Assembly (NCBI GenBank): GCA_021399435.1
Contig: JAJTUP010000015.1
Coordinates: forward strand, 744,001-808,000
DNA: 64,000 bases
Direction: 5' to 3'
Source: Diaporthe sp. PMI_573
Lineage: Eukaryota > Ascomycota > Sordariomycetes > Diaporthales > Diaporthaceae
The position numbers were made by a program, and so were the translations under genes. Below are positions 1 through 11,815 of this stretch, piece by piece (the first letter of the stretch is position 1; each line of letters starts with the position of its first letter). A model generated the notes under the pieces. That model made no database searches and was not told the DNA's origin. It saw only the letters and a program-made list of their open reading frames with translations.

Positions 1-2
1 AT

Positions 3-1085
3 CTGAACGAGAGAGCGTTCCTCTCTTATGCAGACAACAGCACTGCCGGTATCTACCTCTACACTGACAACCTTGGCATTGGGGGCCTGGATATCTTGGA
101 GCAGCAGTTTGGCATTGCAAAAGCCTCTAACTTCATGGCTTTGGGGGTGCTGGGCATGGGTCCCAACCCTGACTATGGCTCTGATACCACGTTACTCCCG
201 CACAATCTCATTCTGGACTCGATGGTTTCGCAAGGCCTAGTTGCAAGCCGTACATTCAGCCTGGATCCCAGAAGTTACGACGATGCAACCGGATCCATCA
301 TATTTGGGAGTTTGAACGTGAAGAATTTCCTGGGTTCTCTACAAACGCTGCCATTGGAATCTCTCCAGATCTCGACGGATGCCTATGACGATGCTGACAA
401 CATCAAGAAGCGCACAGCATGCGGGCAAGTAACAACAGATATAATATGCTCAGGATGCCCCGCAGTCAACTGGCAGGTGTTGTTAGGTTACTATGTCACG
501 ATCCAGTCCCTGGCCATGACCGAACCGGATCAGCACTCTTCCAACAGATACGATCAAGGCAGCTTCTCTGCACTCCTTGATAGCGGCACAAGCACGATCC
601 TGACGCCCTAAGGCATAACGTCTCAAATATGCGCCGATGTTGGAGGGACCCCGTTTACGGGGCTTGGCACCATCTCTTGCGTGGTCCCTTGCCAAATCAA
701 GAGCATGTCCGGCGGACTGGACGTGAACTTGGACAACAAGACCATCCGCATCAGCTTCAAAAATCTTCTCATAGAAGTCGACTTCCTCGGGCGTCCCTAC
801 TGTTTTCTGGCCGTTGCCGATACCGTTGTTGCTACAGACCCGCCTACGTATATTCTCGGTGATCCGTTTTTACGAGCCGCATACGCCGTGTTTGATTGGG
901 ACAACCAGCAGGTGCATCTCGCCCAGGCTGCTGATTGCGGGAGCAACGTAGTAGCGATCGGCATCGGTCCACGTGCTGTGCCCACTGCAGCTGGGTGTGA
1001 CGAGTCCGCGGCTGTCCCATCCATTCGGAGCAGCATCGGACCAGTGATGGCCGTCGCCATGGCAGGCACACTGGTCTTGGTTTGA
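3..1085 (+). pseudogene. secreted aspartic protease (pepsin family A1), 5'-truncated by window, in-frame stop
   Basis: Frame 3 is open from the window edge and reads the flap region of a pepsin-like aspartic protease (YADNSTAG followed by the VxIGG-like LGIGG). It continues to the second catalytic motif DSGTS near base 582-596. A TAA at 609-611 follows six codons later, then the same frame stays open to 1085 with the usual late hydrophobic-Gly motif and ILGDPFLRAAYAVFD, diagnostic of the C-terminal lobe. The end is a small-residue and hydrophobic tail typical of a GPI-anchored, yapsin-like protease at the cell surface. The first catalytic Asp lies left of the window. No splice sites flank the TAA, so a nonsense mutation is the simplest reading. 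Programmed readthrough or a base error are alternatives. Family assignment is firm; status as a dead gene is inferred. Confidence 0.8.
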
Positions 1086-1883
1086 TATAGTAACCAACAG
1101 AGAGTCATTGTAATGGGATAGTTATAAACACCTTTCCTCCCTTGGTCAGCAAGCCAGAACATCCTCGACACGGCACCCGCCCCAGGACTTCTCTCAGATG
1201 CGCCCGCACAATTCACCCATTACCACAACTTTCGAGTTCCATGCCCTATTTTTGAATTGCTCTTGCCATACATGACTCAGTGTTATTGACTCAACCGAGG
1301 CTCTTTGGAATCTCCGCTTACCAAAACCTGATGGTCTGACTGCCAGAGCTGACATTCACGGCACTTTCTCTTGGCGACCAAACCCCCGCGTGATCCTGCA
1401 GGCAGTCTGACAGTCCACGACAGGCGCCCAGCAAGACTAAGGCACGCCAGCCGGAAAGGCCTTGCGAATCAGAGGTTGATCTTGCCCCTTGCCTGTTCTC
1501 TTCGTGTTACTCCCCATGCAAGTGGCTTATGCGGTTATGCCTCAATCGGCGGTCAAAATTGGAGTACGGACATCATTGGCGCTCATTGAAAGTTTCATCC
1601 GCTTAGGGTGCTACACAACCGCTGAAGTGCACTCTCGGCTTACTGAATCCTAGCCACCCAAAGAATCCACTTGGACAGAGACTATCATAGTCTCTTACTT
1701 ACGTGTCGGATATGTGCCTTAGTCGGATTGATTCCAAAAGTGACACTTCTTTGTGAGATGATATATCTATCCCCCCCTCTCGCCGTCCCTCAGTCCGCAT
1801 CTAGAACTGTTTCTATCGTCCGGGACTTTTCCAGAGATTTGCAGATTTCGTGCTTTGCTCTTTTTAACACTAAGTGACACAAG
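1086..1883. other. intergenic, no gene seen
   Basis: About 0.8 kb between the protease remnant and the GMC gene. Only short, non-conserved frames are present. It presumably holds the 3' end of the protease transcript and the promoter of the GMC oxidoreductase, but I see no clear TATA element. Confidence 0.6.
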
Positions 1884-4183
1884 ATGGGACTGACTAACAC
1901 ACTCAACGAGTGCATTGAGGAGGTGGGTATTATCATCGCCGGAGGCACGTCTCATTTGCTTTGTTTCTTGTACCTGAAGAGTGACTGGCTAACCGTAACG
2001 AATTTCAGGAGGGACTGCCGCGTGCGTACTAGCTGGGAGATTGGCAGAAGCTGATCCCGAGCTATCCATTCTCGTCATCGAAGGCGGCCAGAACAACTTC
2101 AACGTGTCCAATGTGGTCAATCCGCTCCTTTATTTTCAGCATCTGCTACCCACCAGCAAGACGGCTTTGTTCTACAAAGCCAAGGCTTCCGAGCACCTCG
2201 CCGGACGGGAATCGATAGTCCCTTCAGGAGGTTAGTTGATCCGTCAGGCTAAAGTGTTACTGCTCCAACGATCATGTGCCTGTTGCTGTTCGTGAGGCGA
2301 GTGCATAATACTGAAGGCGTTGAGGACGTGCACATGGTGGGATCAACCTGATCCATCACGATACTGACTTGGTTCTCGAATAGGGACTTTGGGCGGTGGT
2401 TCTTCAATCAATTTCATGATGTATGTACACCTTGCGACATTTACAAATCGGTTGGGAGCCTTGAGACGCTGACACCATGGCTCCAGGTATACAAGAGCCC
2501 AGCGAGATGATTTCGACTCTTGGAACACGCCGGGGTGGACGGCTGATGAGATCCTCCCCTTCATGCAAAAGGTTAGATTGCCAGTACAGACAGCCAAGCT
2601 CTTGCTTACGCTGGTGTGTCATAGCTGGAGACCTACCACGGCCCTGGTGACGCAAGCAGGCATGGTTATTCGGGCCCGATCCACATCAGCAACGGCGGAT
2701 ACAGCGCCAAGAATCCTGAAGATGACTACATCAAGGTGCTCGAGACCTACGGTGGTCTGCCTGAAAGCAAAGACATGCAAAGTCTCGACGCCAATAACTG
2801 CTGTGAGCGATCGCTCAGGTATGTCTCCCCGGAAGGGAAACGGCAGGATGCCGCCCACACGTTCCTCCACCCGAGGCTACAAGATGGGAAACATCCGAAC
2901 CTGCACGTCCTTGTCGAGACCAAGGTTGTGCGTGTGATATTCGACGACGCCAAGCGAGCGTGCGGTGTCGAAGTGGCGCCTAACCCGGATTTCCACATGC
3001 AGATCCAGACTGGCGTCACCACGAGCCCGAAGAAGGTCTTCAAGGCTCGAAAGTTGGTCGTCGTCTCGTGTGGGGCGAACGGGACACCAAGTGTCCTTGA
3101 GAGATCCGGAATTGGCGGCGCAGACGTGCTTGAGAAGGCGGGCGTTCCAGTTGTGGTCGACTTGCCGGGCGTGGGAAACAACTGGCAGGACCATCACCTC
3201 ATCCTTATTCCCTTCAAGACCTCGCTCCAGCCTCGTGAGACTAGCGATTTCATAATCAGCGGTCGGGAGAAGGCAGAAGACTTGATTCTCAACAAGGACA
3301 AAATCCTTGGCTGGAACTTTGTCGAAGTTGGTGTGAAGATGCAGCCGTCCGAGAAAGATAGGTCAACGTTGGACAAGGATCTATTGGCAGCGTGGGAGAG
3401 GGACTTCAAGGATAAGCCGAACAAGCCTCTGATGCTGATGGGAATGATCAATGGGTGAGTGAATGATGCCGAATATGCCTTGGGACCAGTTCACTGACGA
3501 CTTGCTTGTTGGTGATTCAGCTTTGTCGGCGACCAGTCAGCCCTTGAGCCTGGACAGTATCTTCTTATGGGAAACTACACTGCATACCCGTACTCCCGAG
3601 GCTCAATGCACATCACCGGCCCCAACTTTGACGACGCACTAGACTTCGATGTTGGCTTCTTCTCTGACGCAGGGGAGATCGATCTCAAGAAGCAGATATG
3701 GGCATATAAGAAGCAGCGTGAGTTTATGAGGCGTACACAGCTGTTTCGAGGGGAGGTCGCCATCGGTCATCCCAAGTTCTCCCCAGAGTCAAAGGCTGCA
3801 CTGGTCGAGGATACCTCGGCCTCTGGGTGGAATGTCGCAGACGTGCAGGACTTGGAGTATACTGCCGAGGACGACAAGGCCATCGCTCAATATCTTCGTG
3901 AGAACGTCCAGACAACTTGGCACTCTCTTGGTTCGTGCAAGATGGCGCCAAGAGAGAATCTCGGCGTCGTGGATGGGAGTTTGAACGTGTATGGGGTTCA
4001 GAACCTCAAAGTTGTGGATCTGAGCATTCCGCCAGAGAATGTTGGGGCGAACACCAACAACGTGAGCATCTCAGACCCAGCGACCTGGATCTCAAAAGCT
4101 GACTAGAATTACAGACTGCGCTCATCATTGGAGAGAAGGCTGCCGAAATAATCATGCGGGAGCTTGGATTGCTCAAGAAATAA
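1884..4183 (+). CDS. GMC oxidoreductase, alcohol oxidase-like, seven exons
   Basis: Exons 1884-1944, 2009-2230, 2384-2420, 2487-2571, 2625-3454, 3521-4061 and 4115-4183 splice to 614 aa in one frame. Residues about 15-35 form the FAD-binding Rossmann motif (IIIAGGGTAACVLAGRLAE). The GMC signature LGGGSSINFMMYTR spans introns 2 and 3. Signature 2 (SCGANGTPSVLERSGIGG) follows mid-protein, and the C-terminal active-site region has WHSLGSCKM with the proton-accepting His and a late Asn (NTNN). The stretches INFMMYTR, YPYSRGSMHIT and GEKAA resemble methanol/alcohol oxidases more than glucose oxidases or choline dehydrogenases, so oxidation of a small primary alcohol with H2O2 release is inferred. 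It lacks an obvious C-terminal peroxisomal tripeptide (ends LLKK) and a signal peptide. Intron 1 must use a GC donor (GCACGT at 1945). Other donors are GT, with CTGAC/CTAAC branch sites. Confidence 0.9.
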
Positions 4184-4815
4184 AGATTTTCCAGTTCAGA
4201 AGCGTTGGTTTCATTGAGCCTAACTTTGCTGTTACATGGTACTCTTATCCCCAACGATTTGCACATGTCTTTGTCAGGAGATATCACAACCTAAACCTAC
4301 CAACGAGGCTATTCCGAATACTGTAGGAAGCAGTTTCACGCTGGCATTATCACAAGGCAAAGGCAACGAGACCGTTTTGAAAAAGACAAAAGAGATTTTT
4401 TTTCTTTCAGGGGAGGTCCCAGCAGTATCTATGACGCAATACAGTAATACAAGATGATACAAGATGATACATTACAGTGTGGTTTCGTGAACACAAAGGA
4501 AAATCGAGTGCGGCTATGCAGCTTCTTGTCCAATCCAAGTCCAAACCAAGAAACCAATCTATCGGGGTATTTGTGGTATAGCAAGATGAAACAAAACAGC
4601 TGCACGAAACCATGGCAGAAAACGCAATAACTTTTTCGAACCCGACGTACCCGTACCCAGAAACACTCTAAAAAATTACATGAGACGCTTGATGAAAGGA
4701 TGCTCGCTATAAATGACAATGGCCTAGGAAATATGCTTGCGCTCAAATGTGGTTGTAGAGCAAGGAGTGGAGGGCAAAAACAGAAGACATGCCAACAGAG
4801 GGCCTTCAAAAGGCA
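4184..4815. other. convergent intergenic region
   Basis: This stretch lies between two converging genes and must hold both 3' UTRs. It is relatively A/T-rich with T and A tracts (for example near 4398). No gene or repeat was recognised. Confidence 0.6.
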
Positions 4816-6076
4816 TCAGAAGTATGAACCGGTCACGAGCTTGCCGTCCTCGGGAGTGGACTCGAACCTCGCGGTCAGGGCCAGCCCGGGGGAGGCGTGG
4901 AGGCCGTCGTCGAGGAGGGAGTTGTGGGCGATGTTGCCGCTGGGCAGGCTGCCCAGGATCTGGCTGTGCCTGGCGGGTCTCCCCTGGTCGACACTCTTCT
5001 TGCGGGAGTGGGACATCTTGACGGGGCTGTTCTGGGAGGTGCTGAACTTGCGCGGCCTCATGGGGCCGGTCGTCTGCACGTTGAGGTCCTTGGAGGCGGT
5101 GCGCGAGTGCGCCGGCGGGAAGGAGGGCGTGGTGGGGCTCATCGGCGAGCTGGCCGAGGACGCCGAGGTCAAGGAGGTCAGGGACGTCTTGGAGCTCGAG
5201 CTGGACGTCCGGCCGAGGATCCCGCGCGCCCCGGAGTCGGTGGGCGACTTCTTGGCCGCCTCGTCCAGGCTCATGTTCTCGAGCATGTCGGTGAGGACCT
5301 CCTTCACCGGCTTGCGGGCGTCCGGGTCGCACTTGCCGTTTAGCCGGGACTGCCACCAGGCCTTGGACTGCTTGTCGGATGGCGCGTGGCGGAGCACATC
5401 CGCCAAGCTTTCCTCGACCATGCGTGCCTGGTCATCGTTGAGCGACAGGGCGCTGTGCTCCGTCGCCAGCTCGAGCAGTGCTGCCGCGTGTCGAACCTCG
5501 GCCTGCTTGCTCTGGGCCGAGTCGCGAAGGCCGCAGGCGTCCATCTTGAAGACGATCAGGTCCTCCAGCGAGATGTAGGGCAGCTGCTCGGGAGTCGGCT
5601 GGATCTCACTGGCTGGCTTTGCCGCGCTGGGGAGAAAGGGGCACAGCATCTCGGGGGTGATGCGGACCTCGAAACCTGATGCTGGTGATGCAGGCCGTGG
5701 CTTTGACGAGGTCGCTGGTGGTGATGTTGGCGGCGAGGAGATCTGGTAGTACAGCAGCTGAGATGACTCAACAACCGGAGACATGGGGTGTTGCAGCAGC
5801 TTCTTCCTGAGCAGGCTGGCCGAGGTGGACGAGTTGACGATGAGATCAATGCTTTGCTGCAGGCCGCGTCAGTAATGGGCTCGTGTGGAATGAAGTTGGA
5901 CAATGTCACGGGCGACTTACTCCTGCGTTTTGGTGCCCGTATTCTGGTAGGTATTTCCGGATGGCCATGTCTCCGGAGATGGCCAGTTTGGTGGTCCTCA
6001 GGTCGGGTGTGTCCTTGATGACCTGGATCATACAAGACGCCGCCTTCTCCATCTCTGCCAATGTTGCCGCTGCCAT
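4816..6076 (-). CDS. hypothetical Ser-rich fungal protein, two exons
   Basis: Minus-strand exons 6076-5921 and 5856-4816, joined across a 64-nt intron (donor GTAAGT, acceptor CTGCAG), give 398 aa. The N-terminal 110 residues are mixed helical (MAAATLAEMEK start; DLRTTKLAISGDMAIRKYLPEYGHQN; then DLIVNSSTSASLLRKKL) and look like a folded domain. A Pro/Ser linker and a helical segment (about 160-250) follow. The last 150 residues are Ser/Thr/Pro/Arg-rich and low complexity, with many SP and RxxS sites, suggesting an unstructured, phosphorylated tail. An upstream in-frame Met at 6166 exists, but the 6076 Met begins the ordered domain. There is no signal peptide or membrane segment. I do not recognise the family and assign no function. 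Confidence 0.7.
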
Positions 6077-9000
6077 TGCGTCCCGCGCCGTTTCCTGAGG
6101 GATCGATGTTCCCGTTTCTCTGCCCGCCTGCGCAGCCTCGAAGCCTCTGAGGGAGAAAAACAACACAAAACAAAAATGAATGAATCGCTTTGGAGGATGC
6201 AGTCGAGCCGGGACAGGAAGCGGCGGCTGGGCTTTTGTCGTGCAGAGGCTCCTTGATAACTCATTTTGTTTGAGCCGGGACTCACCCTGTCAATCCTTTC
6301 TCGGCTTCTCCACCCGTCGTTAATGCCCGATGGGAATTTCGGGAGGGCCTTGTGTTGCCCAACTGGGAATGCGACACCGACAAAGCCAAGGGTTCGGCCA
6401 AGTTGGGCTTCAAGACCTCAGCTGCTGCCATCATGGCAACGGCGTATTGGGCTCTCGGCCCAGGGCCATTAGCATTTCGAATAATCTCGTGGCTGCGACG
6501 GACCGGCCGCGAGGCAACCCAGACGGGAAGGGAGCAATGGGAATTGCGACTGTGGGGTTAGGGTTTGTCTAGTCCCCAAGGTGGGTGCGGGCAAAAACAA
6601 CATGAACTCTGGAGAAGGCCACGAATTAAATGGGTCTATGGATACGCACGAGGGAGGCTGTCGCAGACTCTGCAGCATCGAGGTCCGACCTGCAGCTACT
6701 GTGCAGGCATACCGTCGGATACATCGGCTCCTTCAAATGTCTCCCAGTTGGGCCCGGATGTTTGGTGTCTGTCGAGTCTGCGGATGCCACCTGCCCTGAG
6801 CTCGTCTCCACGGTGATCCAGCCACACGCGCCTTTGCCTGGCCTGGCCTTACTGTGTAAGCGCTGGCTGTCCCTCAACTTCTGGGCCCGCGATCGTCACG
6901 TCTGTGATGTGCGACACGCTGGGTGTGGACGGTTCCGCAGTGGGGAATCGGCGTGGGCACCGCCTCTGAGCGTCAGAGCGTCTGCTCACAACATGGGCTG
7001 ATGGGCACCAACGACACCCACATGAGCAGTATCACTTAGGTCAACAGACTAGCGGGAATCCAAGCCAAACAATACTGCACAAGATGACGCTTGACAAGGA
7101 CGCGGGAGGGCGGGCTGAGGCGACGATCCAGAAGTCTTGTCGAACTTTTTGCAATGCTCGACCCACCTATAGCAGCTGGTGAATAAAGTTTCAGGGAACA
7201 GAGCAAACCCAGTGCTTGGCTTGTGGACCCCAACTTCACTGCGAGCTGACCCACGCGGCCCGAGCAGATGGGAATGGTCCAAACAACGGCCAACTACACT
7301 AGGCATGAATGTCACGCTCCAGGTGGAAGCATTCTAGAAGCATTCTAACCCGTGCAACCCTTGTTTCTTGCTGGGGAGTAAACAAACCAGCCCGAGCCGA
7401 ACGGGACGCATCAAGGCTCATTCATGTTTGCACTTCACCGCAAGCATCGAGCCACCTGTCACGACCATCAGGAGCTGGGTCTGTCACCGAGTCATCCATC
7501 TTCCATATGCCTTGGCTCAGACGTGTGCAAGCGTGTAGCGTGGTCCAGACTGTACGTATATTAATAGATTTTGCCAGCAACACCTCGGGCTCGCTACCCA
7601 GAAGCTCCTTCCTGCGGATTACACCAGCACTGGCGGCACTCTGGCGATGACGGCTTTGTAAACAGTTGGGCATCTTGCTATTGGCCTCGGCTACACAGTA
7701 TGTGTGAGACAAGTCCCGGATGGGCTCAGACTGCCACGCTTACGACTGTCAATATACACCGGGGTTGAGTCAAGTCCAATGTGGAGATTCCCGGCTTCCC
7801 CTTCAGGCCAGTCCCTTGAGACTGAAAATCACAAGCGTGGATCATTCCTCTCATCGATGCCTAGGGCACAGACGGCGGTTGATTGTCAGGCCCCTGTGGA
7901 TCATTGTGACTTTGACAATTTCCCATGTCTCCCCGGCTTGAGGGTTCAGCTCCGGGACTGCCGGAGACCTGCCCCGGGCATCCCAGGAATGTAGGGTACA
8001 GGCGCACATGAGCAGACCGACGACCGATGAAAGGGTTTTGACATTCGGCGATTCAGCACGATACATCTCATCACGCTACGAAATCAGTGGCTTAGATGAT
8101 CGCATCCATGATCAAGCTCGTGGATCTCAAGTCCACTGTTCTTTCCGTAGCTTGAGCCAGAGAGGGCAACCACGACTGCATGAAAGATGTGGGACCATGT
8201 AGTGACAGGCCTTCATCTTCACTACTTTTGGGAGCTTGATAAGCCTGATGTAAAGCAGATTGCACCAAAAAATACTGGAGAATGTTTCAATCGACATTAC
8301 AAGCATCAACCTCTCACTCCTATCTGATTCCATACCCAATATGTGAATATAAGAGCACATAAAGAAACATCAAAAGACACAGTATGGTCCCAAGTAGAAT
8401 ATTCTTTATCCCTATGCCATAGTCCATGAGCTCGCATACATATAGTGCCTAAGGCTGGTGCATGAAGTTGTATCATGACATGCAAGGCGACATTCTTACT
8501 CTGCATGGGCTGCCCATTTTGCTTTCTAGTACCTGCTTAGGGTGTCCACGTCTCATGTTCCAGTTCTATATCTTCCTACATCTTCATCATAGGCGCTTAT
8601 GTTCCTTTTCAGCCCCTACAATTGTTTGGATTATGTCCACACTTATACTAACTACACGATGTAATTAGTTACCAAATTCAGCCATTTGACCATAACTCCA
8701 TGGGCACGCTGGTATTAGCATGTAAAGACATGCAGGTGTCAGTTTGTTGCGTGCTTACAATGCAGTCCAACGATCTATGTGATGAGGTGCAAGGTTTTGA
8801 ATAATTTCGACCACACCTAGATGCTCCTATATTCCGCTTGGTTGCACTCAAGACAAGCCTTTTACGGCACAAACCGCAACCATGTTCCATCGTGAAAGTC
8901 AAACAAGGCATGCACTGCTTTGACAGTTAGAATGAACCTCCTAATTGCCTATTGTATGCGCCTCGGTATGATATGTATTAATTGTCTGGTTTACATAGCG

Positions 9001-9789
9001 CCTACATTGTCTATCTGCTGTGACCAAGTATTATATAAAAGCGCACAGTGGTATTCGCCTAGAAGGTCCAAGTCGATAAGACCAAGCTTTGCTGAGAACT
9101 TCGATTTGTAAACACATGCTGAACATTGAAATTATTTATGGTTAGATAATTTACATATAGTTACTGTCATTTGTGCTTGCTTTATTGAAGCTTAAACACA
9201 CTGTGAACAATTAGCGCAGACACCATGGTTGCTAACAATCCATTGGCTCTAACACTCATAAAGGTTTCCACAGGCCTTAGTAAAGCCATCAAAAATAGCC
9301 TGGAACCTTTCAAAACCAAGTGGCACAAAGACCCAATACTGCAGCAAATCAAGTGTCCTCTGGAGAAAAGACCAATGTAGCCAACCCCCTGGGCTGAGCA
9401 CCAGCCATGTATAAGAACCTCACTGTCATGATAAGGATATGGGAAAGGCAGCTACAGGAAACTCGAGATTCTGGTTTCATCCTTAGACCCGTTACTATCC
9501 CATATATGAGGCCCACTATCCTAAAACTAAGTGGCATTCTTTTAAATTGCTACATTTGCCGGCCTGTAGAAGTCTTGCATCTTTCCTTTTTTTTCTCTTC
9601 CATCTTTCATTCGGATTTCCTCTAATCTTAAATTAATCTCGTCTCAGACGATTCCGAATTGCTCAACTGTCCTCAGTTCTAAAACAAAAACGTATTGAGG
9701 GTATGGCTATACACATCACTGGAAGAATCAGTTTCTAATCGATTATGTTAGAGTCTTGACTCCCTGACCTGCGCTGATCGTCAAGCCCA
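6077..9789. other. long intergenic region with AT-rich distal half
   Basis: No convincing gene in 3.7 kb. Roughly 6.1-8.1 kb has base composition like the rest of the window. From about 8180 to 9780 the sequence turns AT-rich with many stops on all frames, as expected for a decayed (possibly RIP-mutated) repeat or an AT island. I could not identify terminal repeats or a transposase remnant in it. Confidence 0.5.
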
Positions 9790-9876
9790 GTGCCAAGAAC
9801 TACGATCTCAATATGGTACAACCAAAACAAACAGACTTTCCGAGCTTGGGACACAGCTGGCAAGAGGAACGTGAAC

Positions 9877-10857
9877 ATGCTGTCAACTTTGTTGTTGGCA
9901 GACATGCAGCGATTCTTGCCCGCTGGAATAGAACCCTTGACTTTTGCGGCTATGAGAGACTACATGGTGGCACGACTCGGCCAATTCCAAACGTTTGACA
10001 AACTCCTCATGCGGAATGCATCCATAGAAATACTGAAAAGAGATGCTACGGATCGGCTGTACAACTTGCGCAGCCATGCACAAGCACTGCTGACAGACTT
10101 CAGCGCCGGAGGCCCAGACCGGGAGGCATTTCTGCCGAACTATAGCTTCGGCCCGGAAAACTTTCAAGAAGTCTTGCGGCAGAACGCTGCCTTGGGGGCA
10201 CGAAGGGTGGTGTTTGATGCCGATTTCATAACCCTAAACACTCTGAACCGGTCACTTGAGCAGAATTTGGAATTTCACCAGGATATCCTCCAGAGAGTTG
10301 CCGAGGAAAGAGAGCACGCCCGAAGGATCATTCAGCAGAGAGACAATGAGCTCGAGGAGGAACGTGAACGCACCAAGCGCGTAGTGGAGCGCGTCGAAGC
10401 AGAGCGCGACCGAGCGAACAGAACCGCGAAATACCTCTTTCCCCAGCTCTATGATCTCAAAAGTCGTCTCCAGGAGACCGAGAGCCTTTACCAAGCTTCG
10501 AAACGCTCCGTCGATTTTCTCACGAACACAGGCTGCCAGCAGGACTATGCGGCTGCCGCACGAGGGATAACAGCATCCCCCGAGATTGATGCAAGGTCGG
10601 TGAAGACAGATACAGAGCCTGGGACAAGCAATCAAGACGACCACGAGTCCAAACTGGAAAAAGTTGTTGAGTCGCCCAAGTCCGAGTCTAGATTCGCGGA
10701 GCTTTTCGCGGAGCTTGCTGTAAAAGAAGGCCAAAACGCGGGGAACTCGATCTATGACGAGGCCGCCAGTCAGAGGTTGAGCGGTGACGCTTCTGTTACG
10801 AAGCCTGTAACTCCATCAAAGGTAATTAATACCCTGTATTTCTCTACTGCCTCTTAA
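9877..10857 (+). CDS. coiled-coil hypothetical protein
   Basis: The frame is open from 9778 to the stop at 10857; the first ATG is at 9877, giving 326 aa. The first third is mixed (DMQRFLPAGIEPLTFAAMRDYMV). A strong charged coiled coil (EEREHARRIIQQRDNELEEERER and on, split here only as a description) spans roughly residues 130-210. The tail is acidic and Ser-rich. Two uncertainties remain. An upstream exon joined at an acceptor near 9790 may supply the true start. A donor GTAATT at 10822 with an acceptor at 10874 would replace the last 12 residues by a 30-residue exon ending at 10967. No signal peptide, membrane span or recognised domain is present. It borders an AT-rich region, so a relic or lineage-specific gene is possible. 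Confidence 0.45.
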   Translation: MLSTLLLADMQRFLPAGIEPLTFAAMRDYMVARLGQFQTFDKLLMRNASIEILKRDATDRLYNLRSHAQALLTDFSAGGPDREAFLPNYSFGPENFQEVLRQNAALGARRVVFDADFITLNTLNRSLEQNLEFHQDILQRVAEEREHARRIIQQRDNELEEERERTKRVVERVEAERDRANRTAKYLFPQLYDLKSRLQETESLYQASKRSVDFLTNTGCQQDYAAAARGITASPEIDARSVKTDTEPGTSNQDDHESKLEKVVESPKSESRFAELFAELAVKEGQNAGNSIYDEAASQRLSGDASVTKPVTPSKVINTLYFSTAS

Positions 10858-11599
10858 GCCACTCAGTCGTGCAGTCTCCCCCAAGAAACAAGAGCATGAT
10901 GGAACCTCGCCCCAAGAGACATTTAATAGTGTTTTCGTACTCTGTATCGGAAGAAATACCATACTAATCAATGATGAGAAGGATAACTCCGCACGCGGCC
11001 AAGTCTCCCGCAAGACTGAAGATAAGCCTCAAGTTCACCTGCGCAGCCAACGCCACTGATATTGCGCCTGCACGCCGCTGACCTATAGTCTCCAGAGAAG
11101 CATCCAAAGCTCAGAATTCCTCAGAATGCCCGGAGAATATAGTGCAGTCTTGCATCATGACATTCGATAGGGGGCACTAGTGATTGAATACAAATGTGGC
11201 AATTTTCCAGACCCAGTCGTCCCTTCCATCAAGGGTTGGCGGTGCGATAGTTGGTCTTGTTATATGGTCATGCAGTGAGAGATGCGGCTAGGCGTTCCTT
11301 GCAAGCGGCAGCGTGTATCAGTGCTCGTGTTAGTGAAACATTAATTGCATCAATGCCCGTGAGATTCAAGTCAGGTGGTCGCAGCATGTAAGGAAACGTT
11401 CGAGATCATTCCAGGGGAGACCGTGTGGTATAAGTCGTTCATAGACTACATCACTAAAGGGACGCAGAGCACTCACTGCCCCCCCCCGGCAAAAAAAAAA
11501 CAGCCCAAATTTGCACTTTGTCTCTGCGAAACCACAGAAGCCCAACAAGTTGAGACTAGTACCTGTCGGTAGGAAGGGGGTTACTGCACAAAAAGTTGT

Positions 11600-11815
11600 C
11601 CCAGAGGAGGTATTTCCAGAGGAACTCTTTCCAACGGTGGTTATTTGAAGGAGGGCATCCCAGAGCAGGTCATTCCAGGGAAAGGTATCCTATAGGAAGT
11701 TCTCACGCATAAGGGCACCCCATAGGGATATACCGTATGGCAGAGGAGGTTCGTCTATAGAAGTTGACCCAAGAGAGGATTATCCTAGAGGAGGCTAATC
11801 TATGCGAGATCAAGA
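11600..11815. repeat. degenerate 14-17 nt minisatellite
   Basis: About 14 imperfect, consecutive units of 14-17 nt fit a loose consensus such as ATYCCAGAGGAGGT, for example TCCCAGAGGAGGT, TTTCCAGAGGAACT, ATCCCAGAGCAGGT and ATCCTAGAGGAGGCT. Most units keep a pyrimidine-rich start and a purine-rich end (AGAGGAGG-like). No frame is open across the block, so it is not a coding repeat. Confidence 0.6.
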
